Shown here: piece after piece, positions 1 to 5,466 of the stretch | Layout of the letters: each line of letters opens with the position of its first letter | Numbering within the stretch: position 1 is the first letter of the stretch | NCBI GenBank assembly: GCA_025966435.1 | Contig: JAICRQ010000219.1 | Location: 1-6,182, forward strand | Length of the DNA: 6,182 nt | From: Anaerolineales bacterium | Lineage (GTDB): Bacteria; Chloroflexota; Anaerolineae; Anaerolineales; Villigracilaceae | Direction: 5' to 3' | Notes under the pieces: model-generated | Database searches by the model: none | Told to the model about the DNA's origin: nothing | The model's input: the letters and a program-made list of their open reading frames with translations, nothing else | Position numbers and translations under genes: made by a program

Positions 1-1
1 C

Positions 2-133
2 GGCGATTTGTTGAAATACATGGGTGAGACGGAACAGGTATTACTCACCACGACAGATCTAAATCTTTTCACGCCCGAGTTCGCCGATAAGGCAGAAATC
101 TGGCGCGTCGAAGGTGGAAGAGTAGAGAAATAG
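2..133 (+). CDS. recF: RecF, C-terminal end (partial; 5' part outside window)
   Basis: This is an open frame from the window edge to a TAG stop, giving the last 43 residues of a protein. The segment ETEQVLLTTTDL followed by LNLFTPEF and then IWRVEGGRVEK matches the end of RecF, where the residues after the Walker B/signature region read roughly 'GQVLITTTD' and close with a short beta strand. RecF is a cytoplasmic SMC-like ATPase that works with RecO and RecR to load RecA onto gapped DNA. None of its ATPase motifs (Walker A, signature, Walker B) lie inside the window, so integrity cannot be judged. It runs in the same direction as the nucleotidyltransferase and endonuclease III genes and could share their transcript, with the 91-bp repeat in between. 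The call rests on a short C-terminal match but a characteristic one. Confidence 0.8.
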   Translation, partial: GDLLKYMGETEQVLLTTTDLNLFTPEFADKAEIWRVEGGRVEK

Positions 134-138
134 CATCA

Positions 139-229
139 TGTCGTTGCGAGGAGGGCGTCAGCCCGACGAAGCAATCTCCAAGCTTTTACGAGGAGATTGC
201 TTCGGTCGCTATGCTCCCTCGCAATGACA
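139..229. repeat. Dispersed palindromic (MITE/REP-like) repeat element
   Basis: This is an imperfect inverted repeat of 91 bp. The inner arms CGAAGCAATCTCC (167-179) and GGAGATTGCTTCG (192-204) are perfectly complementary around a 12-nt loop. The outer ends, TGTCGTTGCGAGG (139-151) and CCTCGCAATGACA (217-229), pair with one G/A difference. The left arm holds an extra small hairpin (GGGC 153-156 with GCCC 161-164), which makes it about 3 nt longer than the right arm. Elements with this 'TTGCGAGG...GAAGCAATC' signature are known as high-copy intergenic palindromes in many bacterial genomes, Chloroflexota included. No transposase is present. In RNA it would fold into a long stem between recF and the next gene. 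Its right arm contains an ATG (211) that is in frame with the downstream gene and could be mistaken for its start. Confidence 0.85.
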
Positions 230-240
230 AAAATCTCCTT

Positions 241-1020
241 ATGACATTAACCGACCCCTTCCTTCAATCCGCTCTCGAAAAAATTGACTCGCCCGATGTC
301 ATCGGTGTTGGCATCGTAGGCAGCTATGCGCGCGGGCAGGAAAGCAAATACAGCGACGTGGATTTTGATATCTTTGTTAGCAGGCTGCCTGAAAATCCCT
401 ATGACCGTTACACATTGCGCTACTGGGATAACAAACTTATCAGCCTGAAATACACCTTGTTCGATGATGAACGTTCTGCGTTGACGAATCCTCGCCGCGC
501 AATCTGGGCAGTCCCGGGCTTGCGCGGGATGAAGATCTTGCTCGATAAAAATGGTTCGATGTCAGCGCTGCAACAAGCCGCGCAGGAGTTCAATTGGTCC
601 ACGTTGCAACCCTTGGCAGATGAATTTGCCGCGGAAGAGATGATGGGCAATGCAGAAGAAGTGCACAAGATCTTAAGTGGCTTGGCACGTGAGCATGAGT
701 CTACGGTTCTCTATGCGAGCTGGGGCTTGGTGAAAAATATGTTGGAAACTGTTGCCGTGCAGCGAGGGCTTATGATCGTCAGTGAGAATCGCTATTTCGA
801 TCTGATTCAGGATTCCGTGGGGCGCGATTCCGAATGGACGCGTGCCTTCCGCACCGCCTGGGGACTGGGCCCGAATGGTTCTGGATACCAACAGCGCGGC
901 GCCGCGGCATTAACGTTGTATCGCCTGAGCGCAGAGCTGTTCCGTGGATTGGTTCCTGATAAGCATCGTGAGGTAGTAAATAGGACATTACAGTTGATCG
1001 AGGAGGCTGGTTACTCGTGA
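241..1020 (+). CDS. Pol-beta superfamily nucleotidyltransferase domain protein
   Basis: This encodes a 259-residue cytoplasmic protein. Near the N-terminus it has the nucleotidyltransferase signature: GS at residues 27-28 in GSYARG, followed by SDVDFDIFV with acidic residues D39, D41 and D43. This is the hG[GS]...DhD pattern that binds metal-NTP in MNT, kanamycin and aminoglycoside nucleotidyltransferases. The remainder is helical (roughly residues 130-255), as in the KNTase-like C-terminal domain, and I recognise no specific substrate motif. I chose ATG 241 over the in-frame ATG 211 because 211 lies in the right arm of the palindromic repeat and would add ten residues encoded by repeat DNA. 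No clear Shine-Dalgarno precedes either start. The stop overlaps the GTG start of endonuclease III, so the two are translationally coupled. It could nucleotidylate a small molecule, a drug or a protein; the sequence does not decide. Confidence 0.8.
   Translation: MTLTDPFLQSALEKIDSPDVIGVGIVGSYARGQESKYSDVDFDIFVSRLPENPYDRYTLRYWDNKLISLKYTLFDDERSALTNPRRAIWAVPGLRGMKILLDKNGSMSALQQAAQEFNWSTLQPLADEFAAEEMMGNAEEVHKILSGLAREHESTVLYASWGLVKNMLETVAVQRGLMIVSENRYFDLIQDSVGRDSEWTRAFRTAWGLGPNGSGYQQRGAAALTLYRLSAELFRGLVPDKHREVVNRTLQLIEEAGYS
1001..1006 (+). promoter_or_regulatory. Shine-Dalgarno of the endonuclease III gene
   Basis: AGGAGG sits inside the end of the nucleotidyltransferase gene, 10 nt before the GTG at 1017. 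It supports GTG as the real start of the next gene and independent ribosome entry at the 4-bp overlap. Confidence 0.75.
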
Positions 1021-1700
1021 ATCCCCTGGCAGAACGTGCCATTAGAGTCCATGAACGGTTGCTTGCTTTTTATGGCGAACCCGTTTGGCGCAACCCATTG
1101 CCCGCCATCGATGAATTGGTCTCGACCATCCTTTCGCAGAATACAAACGATATCAATCGCGACCGAGGTTTTACTTCGTTACGGACCAAGTTCCCCACCT
1201 GGGAAGAGGTGCGTGACGCGCATCCCCAAGATGTCATCGATGCTATTCGATCGGCGGGACTCGCCAACCAGAAGGGTCCGCGTATTCAACAAGTGCTGCG
1301 TTCGATCACGGAGGAAAGAGGCAGTTTGGATTTGTCTTTTTTGGAGGACCTGTCTGTGGATGAGGCGCGCGCCTGGCTGACGAGATTTCATGGCGTGGGT
1401 CCAAAAACGGCTGCCATTGTGCTGTGTTTCTCACTTGGAAAACCCGCCTTTCCTGTGGACACGCACATCTATCGCGTAACCGGACGGATCGGACTCCGCC
1501 CGGAGCGGATGACCGTGGAACAGGCGCACCCGCATCTCGAAAGCCTCTTCCCACCCGAGACATATTATCCTGCGCACTTGAACATCATTCGCCTGGGACG
1601 CGAAATTTGTACGGCGCGCAGACCCTACTGTGAGAGATGCCCCATCGTAGATTTATGTGATTATGGGAGCGCAAGAATGAATGTACCGCTTTCTACATAA
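1017..1700 (+). CDS. nth: Endonuclease III (HhH-GPD DNA glycosylase/AP lyase)
   Basis: This 227-residue enzyme matches endonuclease III along its whole length. It excises oxidised pyrimidines and nicks abasic sites in base excision repair. An early motif, LVSTILSQNT (residues 34-43), corresponds to the 'LLSAQ' helix. The helix-hairpin-helix is FHGVGPKTA with catalytic K130, and the GPD loop PVDTHIYRV carries catalytic D148. Having both Lys and Asp predicts a bifunctional glycosylase/AP lyase. The C-terminus has C198-X6-C205-X2-C208-X5-C214, the canonical spacing of the [4Fe-4S] cluster in this family. The start is GTG, overlapping the previous stop (GTGA) and preceded by AGGAGG. It lies directly after a nucleotidyltransferase and downstream of recF. 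It may be the Nth-like paralogue rather than the sole Nth of the genome. A hairpin terminator follows 26 bp after the stop. Confidence 0.93.
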   Translation: MNPLAERAIRVHERLLAFYGEPVWRNPLPAIDELVSTILSQNTNDINRDRGFTSLRTKFPTWEEVRDAHPQDVIDAIRSAGLANQKGPRIQQVLRSITEERGSLDLSFLEDLSVDEARAWLTRFHGVGPKTAAIVLCFSLGKPAFPVDTHIYRVTGRIGLRPERMTVEQAHPHLESLFPPETYYPAHLNIIRLGREICTARRPYCERCPIVDLCDYGSARMNVPLST

Positions 1701-1726
1701 GCCGTATGCCACGAAATGAAGAGGAT

Positions 1727-1772
1727 AGTCAAAACAAGGATGCAGGCATTTACCCGCATCCTTGTTTTGACT
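1727..1772. terminator. Bidirectional intrinsic terminator between convergent genes
   Basis: A 17-bp perfect stem, AGTCAAAACAAGGATGC (1727-1743) with GCATCCTTGTTTTGACT (1756-1772), encloses a 12-nt loop. The GC-richer core (CAAGGATGC/GCATCCTTG) is flanked by AAAA on the left and TTTT on the right, so a transcript from either strand ends its core hairpin with a U run. It lies between the convergent endonuclease III and mannose-6-phosphate isomerase genes, where it can stop both. Confidence 0.85.
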
Positions 1773-1798
1773 GTTGCATGTTTTGTTGATAACGAATG

Positions 1799-2743
1799 TC
1801 AAGTACTGGACTTTAACGCACGACAGTCCATCAGAGGCTGGAATTGATACGTTCCGACTTGTGCGGGAATGACAGCTGTTTGAAACTTTTCCAACTCCAC
1901 TTCTTCCTTATTTGTCTTCAATACGGCCTTACCTTCAATGACTGTGATGGCATGGAAGGATTCGCCTGCGGTACCCAAATCAATTGTGTTGGACCCTGCA
2001 GAGAGCAGTTCAAGCGTGAAATAATCGCTTTCTACGAGCGCATGTTGCGTGCCGTCGCCTGTTGTCGGAGGAGAGGTAATCGGCGCTGAGAAATCCGCGC
2101 GCGTCGCGCGAATCGATTTGTCGATATGCAGTGGGCGTTTTTCTGTGGCGGGGCGTCCCCAATCGTAGACGCGATAGGTCCAATCAGAGGTTTGCTGCAC
2201 TTCGTAGACCAGTAAGCCAGGTCCCAGAGCATGCAGCGTCCCGGCAGGCATAAAGACAGTATCCCCTTGCCTGACATTTACATATTGCACATGGTCGATG
2301 ATCGTCCCGTTGCGGATGGACTCGGCAAGTTGCTCAGAGGACGTATTTGGCTTGAGACCTGCGATCAATTTTGCATCCTGCTCCGCATCCAAAATATGCC
2401 ATGCCTCGGTCTTGCCGAACTGACCCGGTCCCTCCAGTTCCACGGCGAGCTCATTGTTGGGATGCACCTGCAGCGACAGCCACTGCGCGCAATCGAGAAG
2501 TTTGATAAGCAGAGGGAAACGCGTTCCGGTGCGGGACGTTGTCCTTTTTCCCAACAGAGCGGCGCCATATTCTTCTGACGCTTCTCCGAGTGTTTTCCCT
2601 GCTAAGGGACCGGATTCGATCACATCGCCCTCCCACACGACCCAGGCTTCAGCCGTTGGATAATGTCCGGGGCGCAGCCGCTCGCCGCCCCAGATATAGT
2701 CACGATAAGAAGGCGTTAACTTAAGAAAAGAGTTGAGTGTCAT
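1799..2743 (-). CDS. manA: Mannose-6-phosphate isomerase, class I (zinc-dependent)
   Basis: A 314-residue cupin-fold enzyme of the short class I type, interconverting mannose-6-phosphate and fructose-6-phosphate. The N-terminal segment YRDYIWGGERL (residues 13-23) is typical of the family. The zinc ligands are visible: Q92 and H94 in LQVHPNN, E113 in GKTEAWHIL, and H171 in AGTLHALGPG. The active-site arginine is R191 in TYRVYDWGR, followed by PLHIDKS. The C-terminal part is the second cupin half, with a conserved-type HAITVIEGKA stretch. The length matches the ~310-320 residue Bacillus-type ManA rather than the longer enterobacterial form. ATG 2743 is preceded by a modest AAAGG 10 nt upstream. 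It follows the MazG-like gene by 26 bp on the same strand and probably shares its transcript. In the cell it feeds mannose into glycolysis or supplies mannose-6-phosphate for GDP-mannose synthesis. Confidence 0.93.
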   Translation of the reverse strand: MTLNSFLKLTPSYRDYIWGGERLRPGHYPTAEAWVVWEGDVIESGPLAGKTLGEASEEYGAALLGKRTTSRTGTRFPLLIKLLDCAQWLSLQVHPNNELAVELEGPGQFGKTEAWHILDAEQDAKLIAGLKPNTSSEQLAESIRNGTIIDHVQYVNVRQGDTVFMPAGTLHALGPGLLVYEVQQTSDWTYRVYDWGRPATEKRPLHIDKSIRATRADFSAPITSPPTTGDGTQHALVESDYFTLELLSAGSNTIDLGTAGESFHAITVIEGKAVLKTNKEEVELEKFQTAVIPAQVGTYQFQPLMDCRALKSST

Positions 2744-2769
2744 AAATTTGTTACCTTTAAAGGTTCATC

Positions 2770-3099
2770 TTAGCGGTTATCCCCATCGCCGCGAATTTTG
2801 CCTCGCTCCAATCGATCGTATAACTTAGCGATATTATATTCTGCAATTTCATCCAGCGATAAGTCTAGCTCGGTTGCAACCTGTGCAATATACCAAAGCA
2901 CATCTCCGAGTTCGGCTTTAAGCGCCTCACGCGTTTCTGCGCTAATCTGACCATCTCTATCGCGGAATACTTTCTTGATTTTGCCCGCCACCTCACCCGC
3001 CTCGTTGACAAGTCCCAGTGTAGGATAGATCACAGGATGTCCGATGGCAGGATAGCCAGCAGTTCTGCGTGATTTGGTTTGGTACTCACTAAATTTCAT
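2770..3099 (-). CDS. MazG-like nucleotide pyrophosphohydrolase
   Basis: A 109-residue single-domain protein of the all-alpha NTP pyrophosphohydrolase superfamily. The metal-binding signature is present: E33 and E36 in LVNEAGEVAGK, and E63 and D66 in AELGDVLWYIA, i.e. ExxE then ExxD in two helices. Proteins like this hydrolyse (d)NTPs to NMP and pyrophosphate, usually to clean non-canonical nucleotides from the pool. The exact substrate cannot be read here. I chose ATG 3099 because GGAG lies 5 nt upstream. An in-frame ATG at 3129 would add ten residues (MYIDIKLGDR) running through that ribosome site and is unlikely to be used. The end is very basic and charged (LERGKIRGDGDNR), common in this family. 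The mannose-6-phosphate isomerase gene follows 26 bp downstream, which suggests a two-gene operon without an obvious metabolic link. Confidence 0.85.
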   Translation of the reverse strand: MKFSEYQTKSRRTAGYPAIGHPVIYPTLGLVNEAGEVAGKIKKVFRDRDGQISAETREALKAELGDVLWYIAQVATELDLSLDEIAEYNIAKLYDRLERGKIRGDGDNR

Positions 3100-3104
3100 C
3101 CTAT

Positions 3105-3108
3105 CTCC
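3105..3108 (-). promoter_or_regulatory. Shine-Dalgarno setting the start of the MazG-like gene
   Basis: On the minus strand GGAG is followed by ATAGG and then the ATG at 3099. The good spacing selects this start over the upstream in-frame ATG at 3129. Confidence 0.7.
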
Positions 3109-3173
3109 GAGTTTAATGTCGATATACACTATCTATAAAATCGTGCGGGAGCTTCTTATAAGAGGAATGAAAA

Positions 3174-3207
3174 TGCCACGTCCTCTTCTTTTGAAGGGAA
3201 CGTGGCA
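3174..3207 (-). terminator. Intrinsic terminator after the coiled-coil membrane protein gene
   Basis: A 15-bp hairpin: TGCCACGTCCTCTTC (3174-3188) pairs with GAAGGGAACGTGGCA (3193-3207) around a TTTT loop, with two imperfect positions (3182/3199 and 3184/3197). Read on the minus strand it is followed by ATTTTCATTCC, a short U-rich tract. It begins 23 bp after the stop of the gene ending at 3230, so it most likely ends that transcript and insulates the MazG-like/manA pair. Confidence 0.8.
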
Positions 3208-3229
3208 CCTATTGTAACTTGAGAAAAGA

Positions 3230-3862
3230 TTATCTCACACTGTTTCGAACTGCCAGAATCAGATACTCCATAAAAGCACTCAGCGCATCATCGGAGGGTG
3301 TCCTTGTAAAGGCGTTCCACTTTTCAAGTAGCTGCTGGTTATTCGTCTGCTTGATCAGTTCGTCAATTTTAAATACATCCGAGGGGTCATCTGACATGGA
3401 AAATACAAATAGGACCTCCGCCAGTTTGCCCGCTGCATCGATCTGAGCATCGAGTTTTTCGCCCTGGTCCTTTGACTTGCTCAGGTCGTCCTGCGCAGTG
3501 GTCAAGTCGGTGTTTGCCTTTTCCAAATCGGTCTTCGTCTGACTGAGTTCGGCATTCACCTTCTCATGCTCAAGCGTGAGAGCTGTGTGCTCCGATGTAA
3601 GATTGTCATATTCACTCTGCAGCGCTTCATATTGTTGTTGCGTTGTATTGAGCTGCGTGTTAAGTGTGTACGCCCAGTATCCCACCCAGGCGAATGACAA
3701 AAGAAACAGGATTGCGAACAATCCCAGCGCGATCCAGGCGACGATCAGCTTTGAACGCTTCTTCGCTACCACAGGAGTAGACTCTGGTGGTTTAACTACA
3801 TCCTGCGGGGATAATGAGTCCATCCCTTCGTTCGGTTGGGCGGGAAGTAAATTGGTTTGCAT
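3230..3862 (-). CDS. Single-pass membrane protein with long coiled coil, function unknown
   Basis: A 210-residue protein I do not recognise. Residues 1-33 are a polar, Pro-rich N-terminal tail. KKR (34-36) precedes one hydrophobic segment at about 39-64 rich in Ile, Leu, Phe and Trp. The positive charges before it predict a cytoplasmic N-terminus and an external C-terminus. Residues ~66-147 are a hydrophilic, Leu/Ala-patterned coiled coil with repeated units such as LTLEHEKVNAELSQ and LEKANTDLTTAQDDL. Residues ~148-210 form a small domain with helical segments (DVFKIDELIKQ, LLEKWNAF, ALSAFMEYLILAV) ending NSVR. ATG 3862 has GGAGG 4 nt upstream; a longer in-frame start at 3931 would run through that site and the leader, so I reject it. 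It appears monocistronic, with a likely -10 at 3940-3945 and a terminator at 3174-3207. A structural or oligomerising membrane role is inferred from shape only. Confidence 0.75.
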   Translation of the reverse strand: MQTNLLPAQPNEGMDSLSPQDVVKPPESTPVVAKKRSKLIVAWIALGLFAILFLLSFAWVGYWAYTLNTQLNTTQQQYEALQSEYDNLTSEHTALTLEHEKVNAELSQTKTDLEKANTDLTTAQDDLSKSKDQGEKLDAQIDAAGKLAEVLFVFSMSDDPSDVFKIDELIKQTNNQQLLEKWNAFTRTPSDDALSAFMEYLILAVRNSVR

Positions 3863-3866
3863 GATT

Positions 3867-3871
3867 CCTCC
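3867..3871 (-). promoter_or_regulatory. Shine-Dalgarno setting the start of the coiled-coil protein gene
   Basis: GGAGG on the minus strand lies 4 nt before the ATG at 3862. It decides this start over the upstream in-frame ATG at 3931. Confidence 0.75.
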
Positions 3872-3939
3872 AGAAAACGTGCGAAAATGATTTGGTTTCG
3901 ATGTTGTAAGCCGTAGTGATGACCCCGGCATCTATCAAA

Positions 3940-3945
3940 ATTATA
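3940..3945 (-). promoter_or_regulatory. Candidate -10 box for the coiled-coil protein gene
   Basis: TATAAT on the minus strand, within TGTGTATATAATTTTG, lies about 80 bp before the ATG at 3862 and implies a leader of roughly 70 nt. No good -35 is found at 16-18 nt upstream (the matches are TGATTC or ATGATT), so the promoter call rests on the -10 alone. Confidence 0.4.
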
Positions 3946-4064
3946 TACACATGGTAGGTAAGAATCATTGAGCTTTCGTTGTTGTTAAGTCATATCTTTC
4001 AGATGCCGAATGTCACATTTCTGTTGATCTGAATTAGCAAGAAGTGACCTCCACGACTGCGGGG

Positions 4065-4116
4065 ACTATTCGAATCAATAGTAGAGCCTCCAAAACAATA
4101 TCGTTTTGGAGGCTCT
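4065..4116 (-). terminator. Two abutting hairpins after the DUF4132-related gene (probable terminator)
   Basis: The main stem is 14 bp and perfect: AGAGCCTCCAAAAC (4083-4096) with GTTTTGGAGGCTCT (4103-4116) around a 6-nt loop. Directly next to it, with no gap, is a 6-bp stem ACTATT (4065-4070) with AATAGT (4077-4082). The gene stop is at 4137, so on the minus strand the large hairpin comes 20 nt after the stop. There is no U run after it, so it may be a factor-dependent terminator or an mRNA-stabilising 3' end rather than a classic intrinsic terminator. The remainder of the 274-bp gap (3863-4064) shows only the -10 and ribosome site listed separately. Confidence 0.6.
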
Positions 4117-4136
4117 CGTGTTTTGACGATCTTTTC

Positions 4137-5198
4137 TTACAGACTGGGGGATACTTCAAGCGCCTTTGCAATCTTCTTTTGCGCGTTGTTGTCGTTCACC
4201 TTGTCTCTTAAGAGATGTAGCTGGGCAATCCCTTCGCGGGTCGGCATATTCTGTAGCGACCAAAGGCAGGCATTTCCTAACTTCGTCGCTTTTGCTTTAT
4301 AGCTGGTGATGGCTAACCCAGCGAGCGCAAGCGCCATAGCGGGATCCTGCGAAGTGCTGGATAACCAAACGAGCCCCTTTAAGATCGTCGCGTTAGTGGA
4401 TGACATCTTCGGCTGATCCACAAGAGGAAACCAATGCGAAAGCTTGATGAACAGATATAGATCACCGATCGCATCGATATACTGATCCGCTTCGGCGAGC
4501 CATCTCCGGTTGGGGGTAGGACCCGCCGCCTGTGTACAATGCCGCAAGAGCTCTGCCCAGGCTGTTTTTGCTCTCGAGTTCATTGCGTAGATTTCTTTGA
4601 GAGCGGTATCTGCCCAGGCGTCTCCAGCGACCAGAGGCAGGCTGACCTGTGTTTCGCCCATTAGCTCCTTCAACTGCAGAATCCATCGGCGGATTTCCAC
4701 ACTCATGCTGCCTGCTTCGATGGATCGGGCTAATCGCTCGATCGCCTCATGCAGTTCCGCACTCATGGGATGGTGCTTGAGATAGCCCCCTGCCACTTTG
4801 ATGACTTGGGGGACACCACTAAAGTAGACGTAAGCAGAGGCGCTGGACTGGGCCGCTGACCAATTCAGCATCGCAATGACATCACTCTCCTGAAACGGGA
4901 TGTTGAATTGGAGCATATGCAGAAAGGCTTCGCGCATCTTCCAACCCTTTTGCCAGGCATGCTGGTCCTGCTGGCCATAGGACTTGAGCCAGTGCTGGTC
5001 CAGCCAGGCAAGCATTGCCATGACGATGACACGCCGCGTTTGCGGGTCTGCATTTTGAAACCTCACCCCCAGCGTAAAATTTTGCAGCTTGAATGGGTAG
5101 ATTTTTTGCTTATCCTGTGTGGCGAACGCTTCCACTAAAGCTTTGGCTTCGGAACGAAGAGTCGTTACAGGAAAGGTAGGTTTGATCTGGTTTAACAT
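4137..5198 (-). CDS. HEAT-type helical protein resembling the pre-DUF4132 region of MolR/YehI-like proteins
   Basis: A 353-residue, almost wholly alpha-helical, Trp- and Ala-rich soluble protein with no signal peptide or membrane segment. The C-terminal ~80 residues include GLVWLSS followed by DPAMALALAGLA, then LGNACLWSLQNMP (from residue 307), GIAQLHLLRDKV and AQKKIAKALE. From memory this is the pattern seen in large DUF4132-containing proteins (MolR/YehI-like) in the armadillo/HEAT-like stretch just before the DUF4132 domain, where 'GNACLWALG...QL.RLR.KVK....K.IEKAL' recurs. Here the protein stops (EVSPSL) right where that domain would begin. Earlier residues, including LHMLQFNIPFQESDV and ELHEAIERLARSIEAG, look like further helical repeats. 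The start at ATG 5198 has AAGGA 10 nt upstream and a TAG in frame 12 codons or fewer before it. A strong promoter with an operator-like palindrome lies about 235 bp upstream. The function is unknown; the family resemblance is recalled, not computed. Confidence 0.6.
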   Translation of the reverse strand: MLNQIKPTFPVTTLRSEAKALVEAFATQDKQKIYPFKLQNFTLGVRFQNADPQTRRVIVMAMLAWLDQHWLKSYGQQDQHAWQKGWKMREAFLHMLQFNIPFQESDVIAMLNWSAAQSSASAYVYFSGVPQVIKVAGGYLKHHPMSAELHEAIERLARSIEAGSMSVEIRRWILQLKELMGETQVSLPLVAGDAWADTALKEIYAMNSRAKTAWAELLRHCTQAAGPTPNRRWLAEADQYIDAIGDLYLFIKLSHWFPLVDQPKMSSTNATILKGLVWLSSTSQDPAMALALAGLAITSYKAKATKLGNACLWSLQNMPTREGIAQLHLLRDKVNDNNAQKKIAKALEVSPSL

Positions 5199-5421
5199 CA
5201 GGACGTCTTCCTTCTATCCGCTACTGAGCGGAATGAACTAAGAAATGTGCTGAAAGCACGGAAGTCCCTAGATGAAGATGATCTCGCAAGACTGGCAGAG
5301 CAGGCTGGTTATTTCCCCAAATTGTGGACGGCAAAGCATTTCTTTTTACCCAGGCTGGAAATCATTTCATCGCATATCAAAGGTTCAGGAAGCATGGGAC
5401 TGTTGACGAGTGTCTTTAGTT
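5199..5421. other. Untranslated leader/intergenic stretch with no supported gene
   Basis: This is the probable mRNA leader of the minus-strand gene starting at 5198. On the minus strand the only short frame is a 28-codon one (ATG 5395 to TAA 5309) without a ribosome site. On the plus strand a frame is open from 5196 to 5489. Its first part reads like a charged helical protein (ARKSLDEDDLARLAEQAGYF), but it lacks a ribosome site and its last 25 residues run through the palindrome and promoter. It may be a gene remnant or chance. Confidence 0.4.
5217..5232 (-). promoter_or_regulatory. Small leader hairpin just upstream of the ribosome site
   Basis: TCCGCT (5217-5222) and AGCGGA (5227-5232) form a 6-bp stem with a 4-nt loop in the mRNA leader, a few nt before the GAAGGAAG ribosome site of the gene starting at 5198. 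A second small stem (GTGCT/AGCAC, 5247-5259) lies upstream. They could affect translation initiation, but each is short enough to be chance. Confidence 0.3.
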
Positions 5422-5439
5422 TTAGAACATTTGTTCTAA
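5422..5439. promoter_or_regulatory. Perfect inverted repeat, LexA-box-like operator (GAAC-N4-GTTC)
   Basis: TTAGAACATTTGTTCTAA is a perfect 8-bp inverted repeat with a TT spacer. Its core GAAC-ATTT-GTTC matches the GAAC-N4-GTTC core of the Gram-positive (Bacillus-type) LexA operator. It starts at the edge of the -10 hexamer of the minus-strand promoter and covers the predicted transcription start, the position expected for a repressor site. Another dimeric repressor could equally bind it, because the identity rests only on the core match. Confidence 0.65.
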
Positions 5440-5466
5440 TTATATATGTTTTTCTGAAGATGTCAA
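5439..5466 (-). promoter_or_regulatory. Sigma70-type promoter reading toward the DUF4132-related gene
   Basis: On the minus strand TTGACA (5466-5461) and TATAAT (5444-5439) are both exact consensus hexamers separated by 16 nt. The predicted start is near 5432, giving a leader of about 230 nt to the ATG at 5198. The -35 box contains the TGA stop of the upstream LLM gene, so the promoter begins exactly where that gene ends. Confidence 0.8.

Noticed and set aside
211..240. In-frame ATG 211 as start of the nucleotidyltransferase
   Set aside because: It lies in the right arm of the palindromic repeat. The ten extra residues are repeat-encoded, and ATG 241 leaves the complete domain.
1844..2578. 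Plus-strand frames opposite the mannose-6-phosphate isomerase gene
   Set aside because: They are antisense shadows of a gene with all zinc ligands intact, and they show no domain or ribosome site of their own.
2754..2763. CCTTTAAAGG palindrome between the MazG-like gene and manA
   Set aside because: It is only 10 bp and overlaps the weak ribosome site of manA, so chance explains it.
3100..3129. Longer N-terminus of the MazG-like protein from ATG 3129
   Set aside because: The GGAG site inside this stretch points to ATG 3099, and the family normally starts at the residues encoded there.
3863..3931. Longer N-terminus of the coiled-coil protein from ATG 3931
   Set aside because: It would translate through the GGAGG ribosome site that is ideally placed for ATG 3862, and it starts at the predicted transcript start.
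5309..5395. 28-codon minus-strand frame in the leader as a regulatory leader peptide
   Set aside because: It has no ribosome site, no runs of a regulatory amino acid, and no alternative attenuator hairpins around it.
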